Source: Tannerella sp. (GTDB lineage: Bacteria > Bacteroidota > Bacteroidia > Bacteroidales > Tannerellaceae). Taken from it: a stretch of 8,467 nt of DNA. Positions 1 to 6,644 of this stretch are shown in pieces (the stretch's first letter is position 1; each line of letters opens with the position of its first letter). Where the stretch lies: positions 1 to 8,467 of the forward strand of contig JAITQL010000236.1 in NCBI GenBank assembly GCA_031288935.1, written 5' to 3'. The position numbers were made by a program, and so were the translations under genes. Under the pieces are notes generated by a model. The model did not search any database. It had not been told where the DNA came from and was given only the letters and a program-made list of their open reading frames with translations.

Positions 1-809
1 AGGAAACTGTAAAACAGCTCCTCTCCGTCCACCGACATGCTTATTTCCTTTACGCCATAGACATTGGTTGTCCCGTCCATGCGGTCGTCCGTCCGGATGC
101 TGAATCCGATTTTGCCCCAGGCTTCGATCGGTTCGTCCGGCGCGGAAGCGCCACTCCGGTGGACAACGGTTTTCTGCATCGAGCGGTTGACGGCGCCCTG
201 CCCTTCCACCGGATGCACCGTCACGGCCCGCACTCCGGGCGGGCGCGTATCCCCGATTCGCCCTTCATAGAAAGGCAGCGGGTCGACCGGATCGTCCGTT
301 TGCAGGTCGCGCACCTCAAAGTGGAGGTGCGGCCCGCCGGAACCGCCGGTATTGCCGCTGAAGGCGACGAGGTCTCCCCGGCTGACGGGGAACTGTTCCG
401 GCGCCGGCGTCAGGTCTACCGAAAACCGTTCCGCCGCGTACTGCTCCTCCTTTACATAGTCGGCTATCTTTCCGGCGAATCGCTGCAGATGGCCATAGAC
501 GGTCTTGATACTGTCGCCGGGATGCGCCAGGTAGATCACGTTTCCGTATCCCCAGGGACTGACCGCGATCCGGCAGACATAGCCGTCGCGCACGGCATGT
601 ACGCTTTTTCCCTCTTCCCCCTGCGTCTTGAAGTCAATGCCCGAATGAAAATGATTCGCCCGCAGCTCGCCGAAGTTGCCGCTCAGGTAAGGCGGGGCGA
701 CATCCAGCGGATTCCGCAGCCCCTGCGCTTCCGCCAAAGAAACGCCTGCCACCGGCAGAAAAGCCAGGTATATGATTTTATGCCACATCTCTATTCTTTT
801 TTTTGTCAT
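1..809 (-). CDS. M23 family metallopeptidase, secreted (3' end cut by window edge)
   Basis: This is a zinc peptidase of the lysostaphin/LytM type, expected to cut peptide cross-links of peptidoglycan in the periplasm. The 269 visible residues begin with a signal peptide (basic MTKKR, hydrophobic core about 12-25, likely cleavage near AEA-Q29). The catalytic domain follows at about 40-175. It carries the ligand motif HxxxD (H55, D59), the WGYGN segment at 86-90, YGHL at 105-108 and the HLHFE motif (H161, H163), so both zinc-binding motifs are intact. The residues after about 190 resemble the start of the beta-rich C-terminal region of the long Bacteroidetes M23 proteins; the rest lies off the left edge. 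I chose the ATG at 809 because it overlaps the upstream stop codon in TAATG, implying coupled translation. An in-frame ATG at 788 is the alternative, but it would lose the basic n-region. It is the third gene of a minus-strand operon. The family is certain; the exact bond cleaved is not visible. Confidence 0.93.
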   Translation of the reverse strand, partial: MTKKRIEMWHKIIYLAFLPVAGVSLAEAQGLRNPLDVAPPYLSGNFGELRANHFHSGIDFKTQGEEGKSVHAVRDGYVCRIAVSPWGYGNVIYLAHPGDSIKTVYGHLQRFAGKIADYVKEEQYAAERFSVDLTPAPEQFPVSRGDLVAFSGNTGGSGGPHLHFEVRDLQTDDPVDPLPFYEGRIGDTRPPGVRAVTVHPVEGQGAVNRSMQKTVVHRSGASAPDEPIEAWGKIGFSIRTDDRMDGTTNVYGVKEISMSVDGEELFYSF

Positions 810-1822
810 TATTCGGGTAAAGGCAATAAAAAGTCGGCCACAACCGGCAAGTGATCGCTGAATCCCCCTTCGTATCCGATTCCGTAGTACAGCCTTTTCG
901 GTCGCTGTCCGCGTTTGGTCTTGTCTTCCGTCAGCAGAAACGGCGCATTGAAAACCCGCGGACTTCCTTCTTCCAGGAACCGTTTCCAGGCCTTGCTGAT
1001 CATCATCTGGTCTAACTGCGACCATTCTCCCTGGTACTTGTGACTGCCTTTCGCCTTCAGTACCGCTTCGTCGGCAAACAGGTTGAGCAGCGTCTGTTCC
1101 GGATGCGCGGAGGCGGTCAGCGTCCGGATGCTCCGGTTCGCCGGCGTGTCGTTGAAATCTCCCATCAGCAGCAGGTTCGGCGTTTGCCGGAGGCGATAGA
1201 GCGAGTCGCACATCCGGCGCACGTGCCGGGCGGCATCCATCCGGTCCTGTTCCGTTTCCTTTTCGCCTCCGGAACGCGACGGGAAATGACAGACAAACAC
1301 GTCCAGCGTATCGCCCGTAATGATCTTTCCCCAGACGTGCAGGATGTCGCGCGAGCGTTTTCCGCGGCGCCCGAAGCCGATCCGTCCACATTCGTGCCCC
1401 AGGTAGCGGAACTTGTCCGGCTGGTAAAGCAGGACATTGTTGATGCCGCGCGAGTCGTTTCCCCTTGTCATGCAATAGCGGTAGTGTTGCGCCCTCAGCG
1501 GCGTGCGGTTCAGCAAATGGGTGACGACGGAATCGTTTTCCACCTCGCAAAGCCCGACGAGCGCCGGCGTGTCCCATTCTCCCGCGGCGCTGATCACGCG
1601 GGCGGTCTGGCGGAGATGGGTGTAATAGCGCGACAGCGTCCAGCGACGCAGGCCGTCGGGCAGGAACTCCTCGTCGTGCGTATCCGGGTCGTCTTCCGTG
1701 TCGAACAGGTTTTCCACGTTATAGAACATGACCCGAAACGGCTGCGGCGTTTTTTCCCGCGAGCAGGCGCTTTCCGTGCACACCAGGCACAGGCCGGCGA
1801 CAAACAGGGACAGGTTACGCAT
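809..1822 (-). CDS. Secreted endonuclease/exonuclease/phosphatase (EEP) family protein
   Basis: This 337-residue protein has the EEP (DNase I-like) fold, a metal-dependent phosphoesterase whose substrate cannot be read from sequence. The signature blocks are in order: YNVENLF (about 34-40), CEVEN with the metal-binding glutamate (about 92-96), CHFPSRSGG (about 178-186, histidine 179), MGDFND (about 220-225), LDQMM (about 270-274) and SDHLPVV near the C-terminus (about 322-328, with the catalytic D-H pair). No catalytic block is missing. The N-terminus is a hydrophobic export signal; cysteine 20 might be lipidated, but glutamate at -3 makes a poor lipobox, so plain secretion is equally possible. 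I start at the ATG at 1822, which overlaps the preceding stop as TGATG; a TTG at 1825 adds one residue and is less likely. The gene sits second in the operon and ends in a one-base overlap with the M23 peptidase gene. A substrate such as nucleic acid, phospholipid or inositol phosphate is undetermined. Confidence 0.92.
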   Translation of the reverse strand: MRNLSLFVAGLCLVCTESACSREKTPQPFRVMFYNVENLFDTEDDPDTHDEEFLPDGLRRWTLSRYYTHLRQTARVISAAGEWDTPALVGLCEVENDSVVTHLLNRTPLRAQHYRYCMTRGNDSRGINNVLLYQPDKFRYLGHECGRIGFGRRGKRSRDILHVWGKIITGDTLDVFVCHFPSRSGGEKETEQDRMDAARHVRRMCDSLYRLRQTPNLLLMGDFNDTPANRSIRTLTASAHPEQTLLNLFADEAVLKAKGSHKYQGEWSQLDQMMISKAWKRFLEEGSPRVFNAPFLLTEDKTKRGQRPKRLYYGIGYEGGFSDHLPVVADFLLPLPE

Positions 1823-3342
1823 CAAGGCTCGTCTTTATCATCCTCTTCCCGGTAAACGTATTCGTATGCGCCGACGGAGGGGCCGGTTTCGCCTGTCAGG
1901 CGGTTAACGCCGTACCGGTCTACGGGATACTGTTCCGAGACGGCGCGGTCGGCCTTGCCGATGCCTTCCGACTCGTTGGCCAGCCGGAAATCATATTCGT
2001 ACGCTTCCTCCTTGGTCGCCGTTTTCACATACGACGGGCTTTTGCCGAACAGGTTGCGGACGAAGCGTTCGTTTTCGATGCGGGCGGTCTTGATGAAACA
2101 GGCGTTGAAACGATAGTTGAACGTTTCGTCATGCCCCTGTTCTTCGCCCGTTTCCCTGGTGAAAAACGTGATTTCCCCGCCGTACAGACGGGTCGTATCC
2201 GTCCAGCTGCCATCAATGATGCAATTGTCGAACCAGGCCTGCTGCAACGGATAAGAAGTTTCGCTTTCGCCCGTCGCCAGGTTATTGGACAGGATCAGGG
2301 CAGGGCTTTGGATATCCCGGCCGTTTCCGATCTTTTTGTAATTGGCGATCGTGCAGTGCGTAAACCGATGTTTCCCGCCAACCAGCGCCACGGTAGCATT
2401 CACGGCATTGCTGAACTCGCTGTTGGACGCCTCCGTCCGGCAGTTGACCGCCACCAGCAGATTCCCCTCCATGTGGGTTATTTGAGAATTGCGGATGTTG
2501 ATTTTCAACCGTTCGGGAGCGGATTCCCAGCATGTCAGCCCGGAAGTGCCGTTGCGTACGATCACATGGTTCAATTCGTTGTCGTAGCTGCCGGACGTGA
2601 AGTAGATGCCTCTCCACTGTCCCGGTATCCGGTCGTAGGGCAGGACGATTTCGGCGTAAATGTAATCCAGGCGGTCGCCGCGGAATAAAACCGGTTCTTC
2701 CTGCGTGCCGTTGGCCTTGAGCGTGCCGGAAACGATCAGGCTGGCGCCGTTGTGCATATAAAACGTAACCCCCTTTTCGAGAGTCAGCGTCGCTCCTTCG
2801 GCCACGGTCAGACTGTCGTATACCAGATAAGGCAGATCCGCCGTCAGCACGGTATCTTCCGTAAAAACCACCCCTCCCCTTATCAGGCGGATGTCCTGTC
2901 CGCAGGCTTGCAGGAGTACGGACTGGCGGATGCCGTTGGTGTAAAACAGAATCGAATCTTCAACGAGCAAAGGCCGGTTGCCTCCGTTCGGATCCGCCGT
3001 CACCTCCACGGAAACATACAAACTGTCATTTTTCCAAATATCAATATCCGTGAAAGAATCGCCCTTGCGTCCGTCCACATTGATTCGGAAGCCGCTTTTC
3101 CCGGCATTTGCCAGCAAAATGGATTCGATCCTCAAAGCCTCTTCATTCGGATTATACACCATGAACTGTTTCGTGGTGGAGCCGATGGACGAAAAAACCG
3201 TGTCAAAAGAAAGCGTATCCACCGAAAAGCGTAACCGGAGATTCGGATTCACGGAATAATCGCTTATCCCTTCACATCCGGCCAGTATGCCGGAGAAGAG
3301 TATGGCGAGCGTATAATAAATGCTTACATTTTTCATATCCAT
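1822..3342 (-). CDS. Beta-helix lipoprotein with N-terminal Ig-like domain
   Basis: This 506-residue protein is probably a lipoprotein: a hydrophobic segment (about 8-20) ends in the lipobox LAGC, with cysteine 23 as the lipidated residue. Residues about 38-146 look like an immunoglobulin-like ASH/DUF1573-type domain (phrases such as DTVFSSIGS and MVYNPNEEALRI). Residues about 170-430 read as a right-handed parallel beta-helix, with short repeating beta stretches such as LTVAEGATLTLEKGV and ASLIVSGTLKANG. The C-terminus has the GIGKAD...VDRYGVNR...VGAYEY pattern often found at the end of Bacteroidetes beta-helix proteins, then an acidic tail. I see no clear polysaccharide lyase catalytic motif, so I assign no enzymatic role; binding or surface anchoring are equally possible. 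It is the first gene of the operon, and its TGA overlaps the next ATG. An in-frame ATG at 3336 would shorten it by two residues. The fold call is by recognition of repeat style, not by search. Confidence 0.85.
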   Translation of the reverse strand: MDMKNVSIYYTLAILFSGILAGCEGISDYSVNPNLRLRFSVDTLSFDTVFSSIGSTTKQFMVYNPNEEALRIESILLANAGKSGFRINVDGRKGDSFTDIDIWKNDSLYVSVEVTADPNGGNRPLLVEDSILFYTNGIRQSVLLQACGQDIRLIRGGVVFTEDTVLTADLPYLVYDSLTVAEGATLTLEKGVTFYMHNGASLIVSGTLKANGTQEEPVLFRGDRLDYIYAEIVLPYDRIPGQWRGIYFTSGSYDNELNHVIVRNGTSGLTCWESAPERLKINIRNSQITHMEGNLLVAVNCRTEASNSEFSNAVNATVALVGGKHRFTHCTIANYKKIGNGRDIQSPALILSNNLATGESETSYPLQQAWFDNCIIDGSWTDTTRLYGGEITFFTRETGEEQGHDETFNYRFNACFIKTARIENERFVRNLFGKSPSYVKTATKEEAYEYDFRLANESEGIGKADRAVSEQYPVDRYGVNRLTGETGPSVGAYEYVYREEDDKDEP

Positions 3343-3470
3343 GATTATTTACAGTCATTTACTTTCTACATAAAACGGTATTTACGCCTGTCTATTTTAT
3401 GCAGGCGAGATATTTTTCAGTTTGTACGTCTGCAAAACGTCCCTGTATGATGAAACTATGCATATCCAGT
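3343..3470 (-). promoter_or_regulatory. Upstream region of the three-gene operon; weak promoter candidate
   Basis: This 128-bp stretch separates the repeat array from the operon start. The best minus-strand match to a Bacteroidetes promoter is TATCTCGC at 3412-3405, with a TTTG roughly 20 bases upstream. It departs from the -7 consensus TAnnTTTG at two of the six fixed positions, so this is only a candidate. Operon expression could also come from read-through of pepD across the repeats. Confidence 0.25.
3385..3407. other. Inverted repeat / small hairpin
   Basis: CGCCTG (3385-3390) and CAGGCG (3402-3407) form a six-base-pair stem around an 11-base AT-rich loop. On the plus strand it is followed by a short T run (3413-3417), but there is no plus-strand gene to terminate. 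On the minus strand it lies in the leader of the beta-helix lipoprotein operon, where it could act as a leader hairpin or weak attenuator. Function is not established. Confidence 0.4.
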
Positions 3471-3890
3471 CTCCGGCGGAGGTTGCCTGAAGTCACACAA
3501 GGGCCGGCGAGGCCTCGGCGGAGGTTGCTTGGAACCACAAAGGGACGAACGAGACCTCGGCGAAGCTTGCTTGGAACCGCAAAGGGGCCGGCGAGACCTC
3601 GGCGGAGGTTGCTTGGAACCACAATGGGGCCGGCGAGGCCTCGGCGGAGCTTGCTTGGAACCACAAAGGGGCAAACGAGGCCTCGGCGGAGCTTGCTTGG
3701 AGCCACAAAGGGGCCGGCGAGGCCTCGGCGGAGGTTGCTTGGAACCACAGAGGGGCCGGCGAGGCCTCGGCGGAGGTTACTTGGAGCCACAAAAGGGCCG
3801 GCGAGGCCCCGGCGGAGGTTACTTGGAGCCACAAAAGGGCAAACGGGACTCTGGCGGAGATTATTTGAAGTCACGCAAAGGGCAAACTTG
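3471..3890. repeat. Ten contiguous 42-bp tandem repeats (420 bp)
   Basis: Ten head-to-tail units of exactly 42 bp start at 3471, 3513, 3555, 3597, 3639, 3681, 3723, 3765, 3807 and 3849. There are no spacers. Internal units typically begin CCTCGGCGGAGG, continue TTGCTTGGAACCACAAAGGG and end GCCGGCGAGG. The last block has a second form in which CCGG is replaced by AAA or GAA (units 2, 5, 9 and 10). The two outermost units are the most divergent and share TGAAGTCAC where internal units have TGGAACCAC. Because 42 is a multiple of three and the unit holds no stop codon in most frames, long open frames appear on both strands (for example 3399-3920 plus and 3392-3913 minus, each 173 residues in 14-residue periods). 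Each unit holds CCTC/GAGG, GGTT/AACC and often GGCC/GGCC pairing arms. The array starts 6 bp after the pepD stop codon, so pepD transcripts probably enter it. Confidence 0.97.
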
Positions 3891-3896
3891 GGCAAA

Positions 3897-5366
3897 TCAT
3901 CCGATATTCGCATATTTTAATATCTCCAGCAGATGGCGCCACCACAACCCGACGGTTGCGATCTCGATCCGCTCGTTCGGCGAATGAACGTCGCGCAAAG
4001 TCGGGCCAAACGAAATCATGTCGAGATACGGATATTTTTCCAGGAAAAGCCCGCATTCCAGTCCGGCGTGAATGGCCTTGATCTTCGGTTCCTTCCCGAA
4101 CAGATTCCGGTAAGTTTCCCGTGCCGTTTCGAGTATGGCGGAGCGGGTATCCGGCGCCCATCCCGGATAGCCTTCGCCCTGTTCCACCGTTGCACCGGCC
4201 AGCTGGAAAACGGCAGCTACCTGGTCGGCTACTGCTATCTTTGCCGATTCAATCGAACTGCGCTGGCTGGTTCCGACGACGACCCTGTTTTCGCCCGCCC
4301 TCTTCACCGAAGCCAGATTGGTCGACGTTTCCACCAGTCCTTCCATCTCCCGACTCATCGCCATTACACCGTGCGGACAAGCCAGCAATGCGTTTATTAA
4401 CCGGCCGGCCTGTTCGTCGCCGAAACAGGTCCGGGGCGGATCGACCGTTTCCATTGTCAGACAAACGTTGGGATCCACGTGTTTCAGCTCGTTTTCCACG
4501 TCCGCCGCAAAACGGTTCAGCCACACGCGCACCGCTTCACGGTCTTCGCCCGCCAGCCCGATCACCGCGTAGCTTTCACGTGCAATGGCGTTGTGCAGAT
4601 TGCCCCCTTCCAGCGCGGAAAGGACAACTGTGAAGTCTTTCCGTATCAGGTAAAGGAAACGGGCGAGCAGTTTGTTCGCATTGCCCAGGCCCTTATGAAT
4701 GTCGCTGCCGGAATGTCCTCCGTTCAAACCGCCTGCGCCGATGCGGAAATAATGCAGTTCGGCAGGCGCGGAAAGCGGTTCATACGTGAAGGTAGCCGTC
4801 GTACTCTTGCCGCCGGCACATCCGATAAACAGTTCTCCTTCATCTTCGCTGTCCAGGTTCAGCAGGATTTTTCCCGTCATGAAACCTTCTTTCAGCGCAC
4901 CGGCTCCGCTCAGGCCGGTTTCCTCGTCCACCGTAAAAAGACATTCAATCGGCCCGTGCTCCACGTCTTCCGAAGCCAGAACAGCCAGTTCCGCCGCAAC
5001 GCCGATGCCGTTATCCGCCCCCAGGGTAGTCCCTTCGGCACGGAGCCAGTCGCCATCGACAACCGTCACAATCGGATCCTTGTCGAAATCGTGTACAACG
5101 TCCCGGTTCTTTTCACACACCATATCCAGGTGCGATTGCAGAACGACGACCGGCCGGTCTTCGTATCCGGGCGTGGCTGCTTTACAAATCAAAACATTCC
5201 CGATATCGTCCTTTTTAAAGGGTAAATGCTGCTTCGCCGCAAAAGATTCCAGGTATTGAATGATCCTCTCTTCTTTCTTGGACGGGCGGGGGATTTGCGT
5301 TACTTCGCGGAAATATTTCCAGACAATGGCCGGTTTCAGATCACTTATATGTTTTATTGTTTCCAT
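3897..5366 (-). CDS. pepD: Aminoacyl-histidine dipeptidase (Xaa-His dipeptidase, peptidase M20C)
   Basis: This cytosolic di-zinc dipeptidase hydrolyses Xaa-His dipeptides (such as carnosine-type substrates in family members) and helps recycle peptides. The 489 residues match the usual length of about 485 for PepD. The metal-site motifs are all present: SHLD (H79, D81), TLGADNG with the bridging aspartate D118, DEETG with the catalytic base and ligand pair E148-E149, NLDSED with D172, and HSPNERI with the last ligand H461. GGHSGSDIHKG at about 216-226 belongs to the lid/dimerisation domain, and HAGLECGLF at about 433-441 is the conserved C-terminal active-site segment. The ATG at 5366 gives the expected N-terminus, with no signal peptide. 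The gene is transcribed away from the plus-strand gene at 5515, and its stop codon lies next to the 42-bp repeat array. The family call is very secure; substrate range is inferred from the family. Confidence 0.97.
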   Translation of the reverse strand: METIKHISDLKPAIVWKYFREVTQIPRPSKKEERIIQYLESFAAKQHLPFKKDDIGNVLICKAATPGYEDRPVVVLQSHLDMVCEKNRDVVHDFDKDPIVTVVDGDWLRAEGTTLGADNGIGVAAELAVLASEDVEHGPIECLFTVDEETGLSGAGALKEGFMTGKILLNLDSEDEGELFIGCAGGKSTTATFTYEPLSAPAELHYFRIGAGGLNGGHSGSDIHKGLGNANKLLARFLYLIRKDFTVVLSALEGGNLHNAIARESYAVIGLAGEDREAVRVWLNRFAADVENELKHVDPNVCLTMETVDPPRTCFGDEQAGRLINALLACPHGVMAMSREMEGLVETSTNLASVKRAGENRVVVGTSQRSSIESAKIAVADQVAAVFQLAGATVEQGEGYPGWAPDTRSAILETARETYRNLFGKEPKIKAIHAGLECGLFLEKYPYLDMISFGPTLRDVHSPNERIEIATVGLWWRHLLEILKYANIG

Positions 5367-5411
5367 ATATACTCCAAACTGTTAATAATCATCATTAATT
5401 ACTTGATATAA

Positions 5412-5419
5412 GCAAGATA
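5412..5419 (-). promoter_or_regulatory. Possible pepD -7 promoter element
   Basis: The minus strand reads TATCTTGC, one base short of the Bacteroidetes -7 motif TAnnTTTG, about 45 bases before the pepD ATG. A T-rich tract lies upstream, but no well-spaced TTTG -33 element is seen. A second candidate is the exact match TATATTTG at 5506-5499, which would give a leader of about 125 bases. Confidence 0.25.
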
Positions 5420-5484
5420 GAATCATAAGCACAAAAAAAACCGGAATTATTTCAAAAATCGGCCGTTCTATTTACTTAATCTCG

Positions 5485-5492
5485 TATCTTTG
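5485..5492 (+). promoter_or_regulatory. Bacteroidetes-type -7 promoter element for the 5515-6365 genes
   Basis: TATCTTTG matches the -7 consensus TAnnTTTG exactly and ends 22 bases before the ATG at 5515, leaving a short leader. That leader ends in the A-rich AGAACAAAAATG context typical of translation starts in this phylum, where Shine-Dalgarno sites are usually absent. I do not see a good TTTG -33 element at the expected spacing. Confidence 0.6.
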
Positions 5493-5514
5493 CGCCCACA
5501 AATATAGAACAAAA

Positions 5515-5730
5515 ATGGTTGTCGTAATATTATTCGCAATTATAATTCTTATGGGAGGCGTTATTCTGATGAGTATTCAAGTGATTCTGAAAAAAGACGG
5601 ACGGTTTCCGGATATGCACATCGGAAACAGCAGGGTATTCAATGAAAAGGGTATCTACTGTGCAAAAACTCAGGACAGGGAAGAGGCTGAAAAAAAGAAT
5701 CTTTTTGATCGATTGAATTTGAACCGATAG
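5515..5730 (+). CDS. Small single-span membrane protein, conserved type, function unknown
   Basis: This 71-residue protein has one strongly hydrophobic segment (about 2-25), followed by a basic stretch (KKDGR) and a soluble tail. The tail contains GRFPDMHIGNS, EKGIYCAKTQDRE and a charged end. The pattern FPxxHIG...GIxCxxxQD resembles small membrane proteins I know as widespread in Bacteroidetes, which have no assigned function. The hydrophobic N-terminus followed by positive charges suggests that the tail is cytosolic. The start is supported by the TATCTTTG site just upstream and by the A-rich leader directly before the ATG. Its stop lies 26 bp before the OmpH-like gene, so the two are probably co-transcribed, which hints at an envelope-related role. 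The single cysteine (C49) is a feature to note; no enzymatic motif is visible. Confidence 0.85.
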   Translation: MVVVILFAIIILMGGVILMSIQVILKKDGRFPDMHIGNSRVFNEKGIYCAKTQDREEAEKKNLFDRLNLNR

Positions 5731-5756
5731 AATATAAATTTCACTTAGTATATAGT

Positions 5757-6365
5757 ATGAAGAGTATCAATTATGTGATTAACGGTGTATTGGCAGTAGC
5801 CATACTGGTCTTGTTTATTGTGCAGTTTACGGGAAAAGACAGCGTTTTGCCTGTGGTAACGAAGACTGCTTCGGGTGAGGTGGTATCCGGTTTTCCGGTA
5901 GCGTATTTCAATGTGGACTCCCTGTTGTTGAACTATAACTTCTCGAAAGACTTGAATGAGCAGCTTGTGAGGAAGCAGGAAAATGCGCGGGCGAATATCA
6001 CCCAGCAAGCACGCAACCTGCAATCCGAAGTGGATAATTTCCAGCACAAATTGCGCAACGGGGCATTTGCTACGCAGGAAAGGGCTGAGCAGGAACAACA
6101 GCGCCTGATGAAAAAACAGCAGGAACTGCAGGTGCTGGATGAAAAACTGACACAGGACCTGATGGACGAAAGTCGGCGGCTGAATGAACAACTGAGCGAC
6201 ACCATCCGTCTCCACCTGAATGTATATAACGAGGATAAAAACTATCAGATCATTTTCAGCAATGCAGCCGGAAATCCGATTTATCTGGCAGACGAGGTGT
6301 ACGATATCACCAATGAGTTGATCGAATACCTGAATAAGAGATGGTCGGGTACTCCCGGCGAGTAA
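5757..6365 (+). CDS. OmpH/Skp family periplasmic protein
   Basis: This 202-residue protein resembles the Skp/OmpH family, trimeric periplasmic chaperones that hold unfolded outer-membrane proteins. A hydrophobic N-terminal segment (about 7-24) serves as signal peptide or membrane anchor. It has no strong cleavage site, so the protein may stay attached to the inner membrane. The head strand VAYFNVDSLL (48-57) matches the usual family start. Residues about 61-148 are rich in Q, E, K and R with regular hydrophobic spacing, as in the long Skp coiled-coil arms. The C-terminal NYQIIFSNAAGNPIYLADEVYDIT is the conserved closing strand and helix seen in Bacteroidetes members. It follows the small membrane protein by 26 bp. 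The spacing suggests a shared transcript ending at the hairpin near 6496-6529. The family is well supported; chaperone activity is inferred from it. Confidence 0.92.
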   Translation: MKSINYVINGVLAVAILVLFIVQFTGKDSVLPVVTKTASGEVVSGFPVAYFNVDSLLLNYNFSKDLNEQLVRKQENARANITQQARNLQSEVDNFQHKLRNGAFATQERAEQEQQRLMKKQQELQVLDEKLTQDLMDESRRLNEQLSDTIRLHLNVYNEDKNYQIIFSNAAGNPIYLADEVYDITNELIEYLNKRWSGTPGE

Positions 6366-6457
6366 ACCGGCGTTTCGATCATAGTGGAAAAAGCCAAGTT
6401 CGGTGGTTAATGTACAAGCCCCAACCCCAACGTCCGAAACGACCCAAACCGACGCAG

Positions 6458-6465
6458 CAAAGATA
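6458..6465 (-). promoter_or_regulatory. Stray minus-strand -7-like promoter element
   Basis: The minus strand reads TATCTTTG, an exact TAnnTTTG match, preceded by a T-rich run (TTTTTTTGTGC). It points towards the 3' end of the OmpH-like gene, and no credible minus-strand gene lies downstream before pepD. It may be a chance match, a remnant of a lost gene or the source of an antisense transcript. No -33 TTTG at about 19 bases is present. Confidence 0.3.
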
Positions 6466-6495
6466 GCACAAAAAAAGCCTGTATTGAAAAACGTC

Positions 6496-6529
6496 CGGCC
6501 GGAGAGTGGCAACGCTCATTCTCCGGCCG
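6496..6529. terminator. Bidirectional intrinsic terminator between convergent genes
   Basis: CGGCCGGAGA (6496-6505) pairs perfectly with TCTCCGGCCG (6520-6529). The stem can extend inward by about three more pairs, including one G-U, around a short loop; an alternative fold closes a GCAA tetraloop. On the plus strand a T-rich tract follows (TGTATTTTATCTTTTG from 6532). On the minus strand there are GTTTTTC and then a run of seven T. It lies between the OmpH-like gene (plus) and the lamin-tail gene (minus), where a shared terminator is expected. The rest of 6366-6644 holds no gene I can support. Confidence 0.75.
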
Positions 6530-6644
6530 AATGTATTTTATCTTTTGCCACAAATAGATTCCTGTTTTCAAAAAACCTCATTCCCGCCTCATTTTTCCAA
6601 CAGAACAGCCTCGGGCGCTGAAAGTGAATGATTGAATTTTCCAA

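Noticed and set aside
159..854. 231-residue plus-strand open frame
   Set aside because: It is antisense to the M23 peptidase gene, which carries intact catalytic motifs; the shadow product has no recognisable feature.
1040..1855. 271-residue plus-strand open frame
   Set aside because: It is antisense to the EEP-family gene and continues across the operon junction; it is explained by GC-rich codon usage on the real strand.
3471..3890. CRISPR array
   Set aside because: The units are contiguous with no unique spacers, each 42-bp unit follows directly on the last, and no cas gene is present.
3392..3920. Protein-coding gene over the tandem repeats (173-residue frames on both strands)
   Set aside because: Openness follows from a stop-free unit whose length is a multiple of three, so several frames are open at once. 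There is no recognisable domain or start context, and the minus frame would overlap the pepD end. Kept only as a hypothesis.
4479..5225. 248-residue plus-strand open frame
   Set aside because: It is antisense to pepD, whose full set of metal ligands is present in the minus frame.
5745..6512. 255-residue minus-strand open frame
   Set aside because: It is antisense to the OmpH-like gene, whose protein matches a known family; the low-complexity F/L/Q-rich product is the reverse image of a coiled coil.
6403..6621. 72-residue plus-strand open frame after the OmpH-like gene
   Set aside because: It spans the terminator hairpin, has no domain, no promoter-like site and no plausible start context.
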